Positions 13,401-28,400 of a DNA stretch of 64,000 nt are shown here, piece after piece; the first letter of the stretch is position 1, and each line of letters begins with the position of its first letter. The notes beneath the pieces are model-generated. The model was not told the DNA's origin and searched no databases. It saw only the letters and a list, made by a program, of their open reading frames with translations. The translations under genes and the position numbers were made by a program. This stretch comes from Apostichopus japonicus (lineage: Eukaryota; Echinodermata; Holothuroidea; Aspidochirotida; Stichopodidae), in NCBI RefSeq assembly GCF_037975245.1, contig NC_092577.1, positions 34,650,898 to 34,714,897 on the forward strand, given 5' to 3'.

Positions 13401-16400
13401 TATTTTCAATTTTTTTTGTGTATGACAATTAGAATTACATTATCTTAGCACTATCAAGCATTACACAAATTGTTCTTTCATGGTACTAAACATGTAGACA
13501 GGGTTAAGGTTAAGGAATACTGAATACCTTGTTCACAAAAGTTCCCTCCAAATCTGAATGGGCATTCACACATGTAGGTCACCACTTCCGACACCAAACT
13601 TTCTCTACAAATCCCACCGTTTTGACATGGAACAGATCGACAGGTAACTAAGCCTCTGGTGGTTGACACTAATTCTGGTGAGGACAACATCTGTGTTTGT
13701 TGCAATGAAGTGCTGGCAAGGTTTGTAGCAACTGAGTTATCACTTGATCCTGGTGTAAAGATGGTGCTGGATGATTCCATTCTTGATGAAGGGGTGAAAT
13801 TATTTTGACTTGATGTGCTCTTTCCATGAGTAAAGGCAATATCAGTTGCTGTATCATAGACAGTAGAACCAAGGGATGTAACAGCATTTTCTGTTGATTC
13901 TTGTGTAGACTTCCTGCTGGATGACACCATGCTTGATATAGGGGCAGAAGTAGATGTGATCTGTCGTTGAGTCGAGCCGCTATCAGGTGGTCTAACACTT
14001 GACTGAAAGATGGAATAATCCAAAGTAGTGGCAGGTGCATCTGTTGACTTTTAAGGATGTTGCTGGAAGATTCCATTCTTGGTGTAGGAGTCAGATGGCT
14101 TTGAGAAGTCCTTTCTACTGGTGTTTCTTCTGTCTGAGAAATACTCACAGCTAATGCAGTACTAGCTGGGCTTGTGATGACTGTTGCTATTGGGACTTTT
14201 GTGGATGAATCTATTCTTGATAAAGGGGTGGAGATAGTTTGGCTGGTAAAACCTTCCTCTTGGGTTCCAGCATTTCCAGTTGGTATTGCTGTCGACATTT
14301 CAACGCTATCGATTGACACAGGCATCGATACTTCAGTTGAAGATACCATTCTGCTTGAAGGGTTGAAAGAAGTTAAAGTGGTCAGTTGATCAGTTGACGA
14401 TCTTTTCATATCAGACGTAGTAATCATAGAAGTGGTAGACCCTAACTGAGGGGTAGATGGAGTGAAGTCTGATGACAACGAGCTCATGGGCTCAACAACA
14501 GTTGTTCCATGTTGATTAGATGTGGCAGTACTAAAACCATGTTGATTAGATGTAACAGTACTAAAATATGAAATATCTGTTGATGATCTTGATGAGTCAG
14601 ATATTGGAATTGTTGAGGCAAATGTTGGTGCTTGTGTCACCGGCAATGTTGATGGCAATGGTTTCGTTGATATTGGTGACATGTCTGTTGATAATGTTGA
14701 TGCTGTTGTTGATAATGTTGATGCTGTTGTTGATAATACTGAGGCTGTTGTTGACATTGAAAATGAGGTGGAGAATGTTGGATTATTTCCAGATGATGAT
14801 AATGATGATGATGAAGCCAAAAATGAAGATGGTGTTGAAATTTCCAGAGACGTCATTTTCTCCCCTTGTGTTCCTCCCACCGTAACCTTCGATGCATCTG
14901 TAGATTGAAATGTCACCTCTGGTCTTACAGTATTTGTCATTTTTGTGTTGACAACTGAGGAAGTTTTTGATGACAGCTCTTCTGATGATAGTTCAATAGT
15001 TTCCATTATATCTGTTTCCTCACTCTGATAGAGAGAAGCCATATGTGTTGTCTGAGGTATTATTTTAGGACTACCTGAAAGTTTCTCAGAGCTGGTTGAT
15101 GCATCAGTTTCGAGGACTTTTGTCGAACGAATGTATTCAGTCTCGAGCGCAGGAGTAGAGAGAGCTGTGGTTTTTACGATAGTCTGGGGCACTGAAGTAG
15201 AAGTTTTTCTGGTGGCCATTTTATCCGTAAATTTCAGCACCTCTGTCGTGAACGTACGTGAAACAGACACCTCTGTTGATGGAGTCGTTATAGGAGTATT
15301 AATAATTTCAGTAGTATGTATACTTTTTGTCTCTTTAGGTATTTCAGATAAAGATATCGAAGTTGTTAACATGGCACTAGATGAAGGATTGTGAGATGTT
15401 GAGTCACTTTGTGATGTAAATGTTACCTCTACTGGAGATGAGGAAGGAAATGAAATGTCAGATGTGCTTAAAAAGCTGGAAACAGTTGGGTCAGTTTTAC
15501 CAGAGGAAATGCTTCTTACTGGAACAGTCCCGCTTGATGAATATTCAATAGTAGATGGCATGCCACTTCGTAGTTTGGTCGCAAAGGGAGATGACATTTT
15601 TGTGCCGACTGGCAACAAATTTGTGGAATAAGTATCCAGTTTTTCAGTGCTGGTGATAAAGTTGGTACTTGTGCTCACCGTGGTATGCTCTGTTACCATA
15701 GTTACAGATGTAGAAAGATATGACGATAATTTTGGTGTTGATCCAGCTGTTGTCATGGCTGCTGCTGTTGTTGTGGGGTCATTCGATAGAGTTGGCAGTG
15801 TACTAAATATATTCTGACATTGGTCACCATGGTAACCAGTTGGACATTTGCATATGAATAATTCCTGAATTAGCTGGCATGTGCCGCCATTAAAACATGG
15901 TGAAGATAGACACGGATCTACTACCCCACAGTCGGTACCGACAAATCCATCCTCACAACTGCAATTGTAAGTTCCCGGTCCGACAAACACGCACGTTGCA
16001 TTATTGCGGCATGGCTGTAGGTTGCACACATCTACTTCATCACCGCATTCTGGTCCCGAATATCCGTAAGGACACAAACACCGATACAGGTTGATACCGT
16101 TCACACAGGTGGCACCGTTAAGACATGGGTTGGATAGACATTCATCGTAGTTCACTTCGCAGCGTGCCCCTTGGTACCCCTGTGGGCAGAAGCACAGATA
16201 CCCTCCGGGAGGGGGAAGTTGGGCGCATATACCACCATTATCACACGGCTGGGAAAGACACTCATCTGTGTCGACATCACAAAATTCACCGGTCCATCCT
16301 AGAAAAAAAACAGCAAAATCACGTTCATTTTATCAAGTTGTTTGCATTTTTCATTTTAGTTAATTGATTAAAGCATAGAAGACGAAACTTTAGATATTTA

Positions 16401-19400
16401 TTTCCTTACTTACTGAAGTGAAAAGAAGGTAATGCTTACCTTCAAGACACAAACATGTTACATCATTTATTTCATCCAGACAGGTCGCACCATTCTGACA
16501 AGGGGTGGACTGGCATTCGTCAATCTCTGTTTGACAATATTGGTCGGTATATCCGGAGGGGCACAAGCAGTCGAAAGAGCCACCGGGGCCATCTACGCAG
16601 GACCCACCATTCATGCACTGTGATTGGTTGAAAGCCGTGTTGTTACACACGTCAATGTCAAATTCGCAATTAACACCTGCAAGGATATAAACCCATGAAT
16701 GTGTAAGCTACAGTCTTTAAAAGCTAGAAACTTCTTATTTTTTACAAAACTTCACAACAGAGCTGCAAAATTGTATTTAACAAAAATCTCATTTATTACT
16801 TCTTATCGTTACTGTCTAAGAATAATCTGTATTCTGTGTGTTTTTGTCCCTTTTGTTACTGTTACTTGTCATTCAGCCTCTGAAGAAGATCCTGCTAGGA
16901 TCGAAACGTCAGGCCAACTTACTTTTACACATTCTCTTACACAGGCTCACTAGTGGATAAGCAGTTTGCTAACAGTTTTATTTTATTTTAAGAATAATCC
17001 AAACAGTATACTAGCTCAACCGAAGCCTAAAAACATCCGGGCAATGATCACTTCAATTTCAAATTTATATCTCATATGTTTGTACAAGATCAATACAAAA
17101 ATAACATTACTGTAGGAAGGTTAACATATGATGGACACTAGAAAAACAGCAAAGCTGTAACCTCAGCTAGTGACCATAATCATGATAGTGTGTGTAGTTC
17201 AGAATGACAATTCCATTAAAGGGAACCGATAATGTATATAAATAATAGTTATATATGTTGCTAGTAGGATCCTGCCACTACTCCAAGCAATTGCAATGAA
17301 ACAGTTCTCTACATTTATTTGAAAAAAACAAAGGAATAAGAGACAGTGATGTGAATTAGACCCTACCTCTGTAACCATGGTTACAGTCACATCTATAGCT
17401 ATTGGCTAGATTAAGACAGGTCCCTGCATTGACACAAGGCTGGCTGGAGCACTCATTAACATCCTCAAGGCAAGTGGAACCAGCGTATCCGGGGAAACAG
17501 GAGCAAGTGAATTCCGCTACTCCATCATTACAACTAAATTGGAATAAGAAATGAGCTCATGAATATTCACGTATACAGGCAAATATTGAGTATTCCTAGC
17601 TGTATCATGTATGATGTTGTACAACTGGAAAATATGACAGTCACTTTTGTACAGTAGTTTTATATGCAAATAAAACTGATGTGAAGAGTATCCATTGACA
17701 ACATGGACAGTAAACCAATAGTATTTCAACTTGTGAGCATAAACTCACCCAGTTGGGACAATTTTTTCTATACTATAGTGTTATGTCCCTCTTCAGAGCA
17801 CTCTTATTGTCAGTACGAGCAGTATGAATATCATGTTTCTATCAGATCAAGGTTAGGAACTGTTCATACTGTCAGTATGAGTGCTTTGAAGCATGATATT
17901 GGAGGACAGTATAGAGTGGTATTGGCATCAGAATCAGATCATGGTAAGAAATTGTTCCTACTGTCATGTGGGAGGACAGTATAGAGTGGTATTAGAATTA
18001 TAATCAGATAAATATTAGGAACTGTTTATACTGTCAGTATGAGTGCTTTGAAGCATTATGTTGGAGGACAGTATAGAGCGGTATCAGCATCAGATCAAGG
18101 TTAGGAACTGTTTATAATACTGTCAGTATGAGTGCTTTGAAGCATGATGTGGGAGCATAGTATAGAGTGGTATCAGCATTTAGAAATTGTTCCAACTAGT
18201 TGATGGCATGAGTATTCATCCATGTTACCTAGCAACCAAATGTTTCCTTAAACTTGACAGAACTAAAAACAAATGATACCCATACCACAGCGAAGATAAA
18301 AGGACTTAACAACAAATTTAATTGAATAATTTACAACATTTTCAACATTCTGACCACATGACCGTTCAATTTACCACTTTTGAATTATGGTAATGTGAAA
18401 ATAAACAAGATTCCTATGAAGAAAAGCTTTTTTTCCAAATTTCAGTACAAAACTTTACCTTCCATTGTTACATGGATATGGATCACAATCGTCAATATTT
18501 ATATCACAGAGGATCCCAGTGAAGCCTTCCAGACACGTGCAGGCAACATTTCCGATACCGTCCGAACAAGAACCGTTATTGAGGCATGGTTGACTCAAAC
18601 ATTCGTTGATATCTATTTCACAATCTTTTCCTGAAACATGACAAAAATTCAAGAAATCATCTTTGGGTAACTTAAATATATTTGAAGTTTTACCTCAAAC
18701 TCTGAAGTAACCACATCAAAGTGGCATCAAGTCTTAATGAAAAGAGGTCAGTTTAAGATACTGGTGGGGGGGGGGTAGGGTTGATTGGCAAGACTGCATA
18801 ACGTTAGGTCTAATGTGTAAACTATTATTCAGTCTCAGCAGCAATCTTTACCTTCATATCCAATCGGACAAACACATCGATAAGACTCTGACAGGTTGAT
18901 GCACGTGGCGCCATTTTGACACGGCCGTGATACACACTCGTCGACTTCAATTGTGCAATTTGGACCGCTCCAGCCGCTGGCACATTCGCAGAAATATCTA
19001 TAACGAAAACAATACATTTGGATACGTATTCAATGTAAGATTAATCTCATCTTCATACTTTTAAAAAGTGTTCTTTTATTGTACGGACAAAACAAAAGCC
19101 TCTACTTTTCCATCATGGTTGATAACAGTTTTGATCTCCGATGGCAATGAATCAAATCTTACATGTAGGGTAATATAGTTACTAAATTATTTCCAGAAAC
19201 TACCCTCAAAATTCAGGAGATTTAACACTTTCATTGACTTGGTGCTTCACAGTAACTATGTGCAACTTTGTGGCAAACACAGCTTGCACAAGACTCTAGG
19301 CTGTTGCATACAAACTCTTACAAAACAGAAGAAGACCTTGCTAGGCTGAACCATCATAATCAGGGGCAGACATGAGTGGGAAGGCCTGGGGTCACTGAAG

Positions 19401-22400
19401 TGGACTGAAATCAAATCCCCCAGATATAAAAAAATTGAGATTTAAGATGTTACATTCCGAGTCAGGTTTAGATTATTAATTAGGACAATAATTAGGTCTA
19501 AATGCAAGAATGTACTACTATTGATTTTTTTTTTTTGAAGTTGAAAAAGGGACTAAGGTGACACACCTACGCCCCCACCCCCACCCCCACCCCAAGATCC
19601 GTGCCTGATAATTACAATCACACCAGTTTTCCAGAAAGGTTCTTTGTAGCCTTAGAGTCCACATGATGTACCAGAGTATCTTGAGGGTGTTGCGATTAAT
19701 TTCAGGCCACACATGTAACCGCACTAAAGCATTTCTAAGATTTATTTAAAGCAAAATGCAATATTACCATGTTTCACAATATCTGTTTGAATACTTAGAT
19801 ACTGTTGTTTTAAATACCCATGGTGGTTATAATGAGAACTGCCCAAGAATGTTCCCCATGGATGACCACAGAACTTCTAGTGAATTAATAACATACTAAA
19901 ATTTTCACAGAGGGAAGTTAACAGCTTATGGTACATCTTTTACTCCATAGAATTGAGTTTTCACCAAGCTTACCTATTTACTCCATCATTGCACGTGCCA
20001 TTATTCTGACAAACATTTTCGAAACAGTCGTCAAAGTTTTCTTCGCAGAGAGTGCCCAAATATCCTGGCAGGCAGTGACACACAAACCCAGCGATGTTAT
20101 CCTCACAGAGAGCCCCATTAAAGCAAGGTGATGAGGCGCATTCGTTTAAGTTGATTTCACAGTGAATGCCGACATATCCTGTGAGCCAATAGATATGGAC
20201 CCATATAAACGTAACGGTGGTTTCATTTGACACCAGTCATTTGTGTTTAACCATATGACCAGTTTCAAGGTAAGGGCCCACATGAACTGGTCCAAACCAC
20301 GATCATGCGATCGCTCTTTCCTTGGTTAATTTGTGGTCCACCCTGTCATAAGGTTATGAGTTGGTACTCTGTAAACACAGGCTGGGAGGTTAATATATTG
20401 GTACAAGCAAACTTGTTTTCCAACCCTGTGTTGAACAGAGATGCCACTAGCAGTTGAAAAAAGAAATTGAAATTGGTGCAGGCTACGCTGAGTTGGATCA
20501 TCCAAAGAGAGATAGGCAGTTCTTGGCTTTCAATATCCTACATTACATACATGTACAAGAAAGAAAATTAGCCTAGCCTAGGCCCTAACAAGTAATGATT
20601 GAACTCAGAGTAAGAAATGCAACCCTCCTATCCTAACATGCTATGTAGATTATACCAATGTACCAAGGCTATCTGCATATATTTTATGATGAAAAGAACT
20701 CAAATGAGAATGATATTTGTCACCATGGCAACTGTCAACTAGCAAGAGCTAGCTTTAAATTTTGTCATGAGTTACAGACCTGTCAAGCTATTTCAGCCTC
20801 AGATATTCAAACGACAAACTTCAACTTTCATTATCAAGTATACATTCTCTCAATTACGTTACCAATACCTTCTTGGCAGAGGCAAAAGGCTGTTCCATTC
20901 GTCTGTGTCACACATGAGGCATTATTATGACACGGATCGGCATCAACATCACACGGGTCAAAGGTCATCTCACAAAGGGGACCGGTATAAAATGGTGGAC
21001 ATATGCAACTGAAGAGATCTTGTTGATTAACACAAGTAGCCCTATTCCAGCAGGGATTTGAAGAACACTCATCCAGATCCAAGGTGCAGTTTTTGCCGGT
21101 CCATCCTGGCAAACAATTGCATCTAAGGAGGGAGGAAACAAATCAAGTTGCCATGACAATGGAGGTACATTTGTTGAATCTTCTCAAGTTCTTGCAAGAG
21201 ACCAAGAAAAGGCAGAAGTGTGGGCAGGATTTCAAAGGTGGAGGTGCCAGATTATATATTGACTGATTTATAGGTAGGTGAATGAATTTTTATGGAATGA
21301 GTAGAGGCGATTCAAAGACTTTACAAAGGAGGGGTGGCGTTGGGTCATGTAAGGGAGTAGGGGTCCTCCCCCAGCAAATACATTTAAAATGTTTCATTGT
21401 CAAATAATGTATTCTGAGGCATATTAAGACAATAAATTAGGTCTATAATTAAGCTCTAACTGTAAGGCTGTGCTGATATAAATACCCTCGTTGTATACTC
21501 ATAGCAGGGATCTAATTATTCTCTGACTGAATGTAAAAGACAATGGAAGGTGGGCAATCCCCCCCCCCTCACCCACCCTCCCCCACCCCATTTTACTAAT
21601 TTTATATATTACACACTCAGTTGTTTGAATTACACCCATGAGAAGCCACATACCTGTAGTCAGTGAATAGATCCACACACTGGGCTCCATTCTGGCATGG
21701 TTCTACCAGACACTCGTTTATCTCTCTTTCGCAAAGATCGCCCTCTACTCCGTTTGGACACAGGCACTTGTAACTCTCATTGAGATCCACACATGTTGAA
21801 TTATTCTAACGAGAGGACAAAGAGTAATCAGAAGGATGGAACTTTTCACCATAACATATATGTATATACATGATTGTTTTTGTGTAAGTAAGCATAATGT
21901 TTATATTAACATGCGTGTATATATATATATATATGTATGTATATGCATATACTTATATATATATGCGTGTGGGTATTTGTATTCAATTGTGTATGTATGC
22001 ATATGTGTATATATATGTATTGTGGGTGGTGGGGGTGGGCTGGGTGGGTGGGTTATACGTATTTGGTTGGTGTGTAGGTGGGTATAAGTGTTACTGTTTT
22101 CTTGTATTGTTCTCTCTATTTACTTATGGGAGCGCTCTACTAGACAAGCCCTCTTGATTTTTTGGGGTGCTTCCTTTCACAATTTTCCCTGTTGTTGATA
22201 TGATTTGTCACTTAGTTAACTTCTCTGTATTTATATTGTGAAGAAACAAATAAAGGAAATGAAACTTTCAAAATAACAAATAGTAGCACATGCTGACAGA
22301 AAATAGTCACATAAACCTTAAATATGTATGCAGTTTGAAATTGAGTAACAGAGTGTCTTGTGAGGGAAATGCATGGGCTCGTTATTCAATTAAACATGAA

Positions 22401-25400
22401 ATACAAAAGCAAGTCAAGTGATCACTTAAAGACATGTTCACAGTTTTACTGTGTATATTACAGGATTGCTCATAGTGAGGTAGGCTCATTTACGACACAC
22501 TTAACTGGCTAAGAATTGAATTCAAAAGTCTGGAAAAATTTTACAGATTGTCAAATAGAATTCACTAATTTTTAAACATTTAGCTTTTGCAATGTCTTCA
22601 CAACTTTCACATCCATATTTTCATTTCATGAACAAATATGTTTCATTAAAATGTGAAAGAAGCATCTTTTCTATTCTTATGGAGTGGTGGGGGATGGGGG
22701 TGGGGAGGGGATGGGCAAGAGGAGGAGGCAATAGATTTTTAGAGGGAGCATGTTGAGCATCCTCCTTTCAAGCCACCAATGTGGAATCATGATAAAATCA
22801 AACCCAACATAAGATTTTACTTTCCAAACAGACTGTAAACTAAATTACCTGACAGAGGTTATCCAGGCAGTCATCGATCGGTTGCCTGCAATCAAATCCA
22901 ACCTAACATTTCACTTTGCACATATACAGTAAACTGTATAATTACCTGACAGAGGTTATCCAGGCAGTCATCGATCGGTTGACTGCATTCGAAACCTGCC
23001 CATCCAGGTCCACACAAGCAGGTGTATGAGTTCACACCATCCAGACAAAATCCATTCCCAGAGCAAGAATTCTCAGGGCATTCGTTGATGTTGTCTTCGC
23101 ACCTTTGACCTGTAAAAGTTTTTCGAGCAAAGGTGGAGAGCTTCAGTTATGAAAAGCACTTCTAAATTTACGAATGAGCTTGTGATCAAAAGATGTAATA
23201 GAGGGCAGGCTACCAGCTCCAGAAAATATAGTTTAATGAGTTGAACATAATATTTCATAGGAAGCTGAGGATGAAAATGCAAAAAATTAATAGATATTCT
23301 GTAGATATGACAATGTCATTAGAAAACGATCCCAGTGGTTAAGAGCATAAATAAGGAAAGGATCACAAAGTAACATAATCACATGAATGTAATCAATGAT
23401 AGTATAGGATATGGATCCAGGAGGAATAACTGATACTATAGAAAATGGATCCAAAAGTAATTAATGATACTATAGAAAATGTATCCCAAAGTAATAAATG
23501 GTACTGTACTGCAGGATATGGATTGAAAAGTATTAAGCATAAGGAAAGGATCACAAAGTAACATAATCACATGAATGTAATCAATGATCGTATAGGATAT
23601 GGATCCCGGAGGAATAAATGAAACTATTGAAAATGGATCCAAAAGTAGTAAATGATACTACAAGATATGGATCCAAATGTAATACATGATACTATAAGAT
23701 ATGGATTCAAACATATTAGAGCAGAAGGAAAGGATCACAAAGTAACATAATCTCAATGTAATCAATGATTGTACAGGATATAGATCCAAAATTAATACTG
23801 ATCCTATAGGAAATGGATCCAAAATTAATACTGATCCTATAGGACATGGATCCAAAATTAATACTGATCCTATAGGACATGGATCCAAAATTAATACTGA
23901 TCCTATAGGACATGGATCCAAAATTAATACTGATCCTATAGGACATGGATCCAAAATTAATACTGATCCTATAGGAAATGGATCCAAAATTAATACTGAT
24001 CCTATAGGACATGGATCCAAAATTAATACTGATCCTATAGGACATGGATCCAAAATTAATACTGATCCTATAGGAAATGGATCCAAAATTAATACTGATC
24101 CTATAGGACATGGTTCCATGGATACTATAGGAAATGGATCCTAAAGTATTTGGTGATCCTATAGAAAATGGATCACAAAGTAATCAATAATTCCATAAAG
24201 GACCACACCCACTCCTTTGGAAATTCCTGGATTAACCCCTGGGAGTGACAGTACAGTTGAGTGAGAAAGTGGATCACTAATCAAAAGGGGGTGAGCTTCC
24301 AAAAGTAACAGACCCGATAAAAGTGAAAGCAGCAAAGTAGAGGCTTGATGAAATCCCAGATTGAATGATGATAAAGTTTCAAAATGAATTATTGCTCTCT
24401 CTTCTTTTTCCTTTGCTTTAAGAAATACTGCTTGCGTTATAACCATTTTTTATTCTTGATTTATTTCATAGCATTTTACCTGAGGCAAACATACCAACAA
24501 GATCTAAGCCAAGATCCACCTACCGTAATACCCTGTCAAGCAGTCGCACTTAAGGCCGAGAGGATAGTTCTCGGGATCCCCTCTTTCATTGCTACAAATG
24601 CCGTCATTTTCACACGGAGACACTTCGCAAGGGAGGAGGGAGCAATCGTCTCCATAATAGGTAGGTAAGCATTCGCAGGTAAAGCCATTAATGAGATCAA
24701 TGCATGTACCATTATGGTTACAGGGGTGAGAAGCGCAATCGTTAATATTGATTTCACAGTTAGCACCTGAAAAAACGTAACAAATTAAGAAGCATTATGA
24801 AGCAAATTTTCTTTGACTTATTTTGGCTGGATGTTGGTAATACTTACCAAAAGAAAAGATAAAGATCTTCAAACAGCTAATATATTATGCAGTTATTTTC
24901 ATAAAAAATGAAAATTTGAGCAGCAGGTCATGTTTCCAGTATAATATCTTTTGTCACCCAAATAAGGCACTGTGTCAATAATAGGAAAGTGCAGGGGCTG
25001 CAGCATCATGCAGCCAAGCTGCAAAGGATGAAATCTTTTTGTGCTTTGCGGTTTCACATAATATACACTACAGGTGTTTAAAGACAATCTCTTTTGTTTT
25101 AATTTTAATTTAGCTTGGCTGCAGGGGATTTGCAGCATGTTTTTTGACCCAATACCTGAATGAAGACATTAATATGTTGTTAGTTTTACTAGCATGAAAA
25201 GATATTTAATGGAAACAAGACAGTCAAGCAAACAAGAGGCATAGCATGAGGGTACCTAAATTCAATGAAAAATCACTTGTTTTTGTTTGGAGGGGGGGGG
25301 GGGGGTTTAGGGGTGTGGCTGGAGGGAATAGAAATGCTTCCAAGAATTTCTACAACAAAAATTTAAAAGTTAGCAAGCTGCCTAAAATGCAAAATGATTG

Positions 25401-28400
25401 AAAAAAAAAGCAAATGATTGCATATAGCGTGAAAAGGCCCTCTTGGGATGTATCAGTAAACAACAAAATTCTACCAGCTGTTTTTAAGCTTGTGTAATTT
25501 GTGGAAAAAAAAAGGAGAGAGACAAAAATGGTTGTAGCCTCTATCATCTTCAAAATTCAGGGCTACTACAGTTAACAAAAATGCAAGAAATTGTTAGATA
25601 TAAAATATTGCATTCTTTGAAAGGTATATATTTTTTATATAGATGCAAATTAAACAAAAACAAGTAGAACTTCAGGTTGGTAGTGGATTCTGAAATCTTC
25701 ACAGATTAATGTACAATTGTTTGACATACGACAGATTACAATGCATTCTTGATCTGGTTTAGAATGGATGTTAAGTAGCATTTGCAAGCATTTTACTGCA
25801 TATTAATGTAATAATGTAATAAAGACAAGAGCATGCTATTGTTGGCAAATTTCTTATAATTAATTCAGCTTTCTAGGACAGTTGTGCAGTCTTTATCATT
25901 TGAGGAAAAAATAATAATATTGGGCTACAGTAAATATTTGAAAAGGGTTTTGATGTCAGCAGGTAATTACACTTATGAGGGTAAAAACGGTTACTAATTT
26001 GCTTTGGATAATCCGTCTGTTTTTCTTGCGTTTGTTGGTCTTAACATTTTGCACTCACCTTCAAAGCCTTCCAAGCAGACGCAATCATAGCCAGCGAGTG
26101 TATCGATGCAAGTGGCAGCGTGTAGGCAGGGCTCCGAACCACACTCGTTTATTTCAATCTACAGAGACATATCAAATACTAGTCATAGAATGAGCTTAAG
26201 ATATCAATATTGTGAGAGGAAACTTCACAAAAGAAAGTTGAATGGGGTTGGGCTAAGTTTGTGGGTAAGAGAGATGGAAAACTTTGAGTTAATGGGTGGA
26301 CCACATAATTAACTCACTCAATTTCTTGAAAAATGAATCCTTTGTGCATTTCATACCATAATTTCCTTGGCAAATATCCAAAGCTCACCTCTAGCTCAAC
26401 AAAGAGCTACTTTTTATTTACAGAGAAGAGCCCTCTTTAATATCACAAAATGAATTAAACAGGGGCACTCTTATTCATTAAGACAGGGCACAGGTTTTTC
26501 ACAAATATGGTGGAGCATGTGACAGCCACCCCCCCCCCGTCTCCCCTTGCCAGGTCATTGCATTCAGAAATGAATTACAGAATTTTAATGAAAAATTTGG
26601 TACGATCTAATCTAAAAAGACAGAATTCTTTCTTGTTCAACTTGTGATCTCATTGTCTTATTTTTTTTTTTTTTTTATGAAAACAAAGAAATGACTAGTT
26701 GAGCCCGATTTTAATATTAAAAAGACAATAAAGATCAAGAAAATATTTCTGAATATCTGAAAGAGTTACCTCACAGTTTGAGCCTTGGAATCCATCAGCA
26801 CAATGACATGAATATTCACTAATTCCATCTCTACATGTGGCACCATTCCAGCAAGGCTGCGACAGACACTCATCAATATTCATCATGCAGGTAGGTCCCG
26901 CCCACCCATTCAGGCAGTAGCACTGGTAACCGTCAAACAGGTCGACGCACATGCTAGTATTTGCATTGCATGGGTTTGATGAGCATTCATCGAATTCCTC
27001 CTCACAAAGATTGCCTGTGTAGCCATTGAGACATTCACAACTGAGGAGTGAAGAATATGAGAATTTTCACACACAGCAGCTTACGAACATATTTGAAGGC
27101 ATCATCTCATTAACATACGAAAGACTAATGCGGCCATGAAAACAAAAAAACACAGATATATAAACAAGACCAAATTTTGACAACGAAAAACCAAATTTTT
27201 ACTAAGAAAAACAAATTTTGAAAACAAAAACAAAATTTTTACTACGAAAAACAACATTTTTACTACAAAAAACAATATTTTTAAAACAAAAAACAAAATT
27301 TTTACTACAAAGACCATTTTTTTTTTTCGTTGTACAAATTTTGTTTTTCATAGTAAAAATTGTGTTTTTCATTTTAAAAATTTGTTTTTCGTAGTAAAAA
27401 TTTTGTATTTGTTTTTTTTTTTTTTCTTCTTTATACATCCATGTTTTTTGTTTTGTTTTTTTGCCATGGCTGCATTAGTCTTCCGTATTAACATGGATAG
27501 TCCAGAAAAATATCTAAAATTCGTCTGATGACAGAGAAACATGTTCTAAGCAGCCTGGTGGAAATTTTCATTCAAATGCTATGTTTTGTTTTTGAGATAT
27601 CGTTCTTTGACGTTGAAATGCTTTACACCCACAGTGAACTTGAAGCAAACAGGTCTGATGTCATAGATGTACGCTGACAATTTTGTTGAAGTTATATTGG
27701 AAGACATATTTCTTCAAATCCCTCTTGATATCAAAATGCTCCCCGATAATGTTGACTATAAAGGTACCAAAAACAATCTAAATTTACCTATATCCATTAA
27801 CTTCATCAACACAAGTTGCATTATGGTGACAGAGGTGGGATACGCAATCGTCGATGTCGATCTCACAATTTTGGCCTTCGTATCCCTCCTGGCAGACGCA
27901 CGTGTAGTTGTTGAAAAGATCGATGCAAGTTGAATTATGAAGACAAGGAGAGCTGAAACACTCGTTGATCTCAAATTCGCAGTTATCTCCGACGTAGCCT
28001 TGAAAAATTGATGCATGAGATAAAGGACTAAATTCAAAACTTCCATCAAAAGTTTCTTACTATAATGAAACCTGACGATTGAGAGCATTTCATTTGTTCA
28101 TTTGAAACTGAGTAGGACGAGTTAATTCATTGTAGAACAATACTTTATATTCAGCAATGTTTATTCTACAAGTATTTAAAGAATAAGACAAGGAGTTTTT
28201 CTTTTGCCCCTTGCCTCTGACGTCAGGCACGCCACTTAACATATAAACCTTCAACTCAGACATCGCAATCAAGCCTATTGAGTGGCAAACATCTTTGTAT
28301 TTACAGATTTTACAGAACTTCTTTTTTCATTTTCCTTCTTACTCCTTCTGTCAAAACCAAAAGTAAAAAAATGGAGCTTTGGGTGTACAGAGCAAATTTT

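Noticed and set aside
14040-14060. Short intron explaining the frame change in exon 21
   Set aside because: The only GT...AG pair at the frame change is 8 nt apart, far too short for a spliceosomal intron.
14174-15394. Plus-strand open frames rich in Val, Leu, Met and Asp
   Set aside because: Antisense shadows of the Ser/Thr-rich eys exon 21.
23658-24119. Open frames with 11-residue repeats
   Set aside because: Products of the 33-bp tandem array; no start context, splice sites or homology, and it sits in an eys intron.
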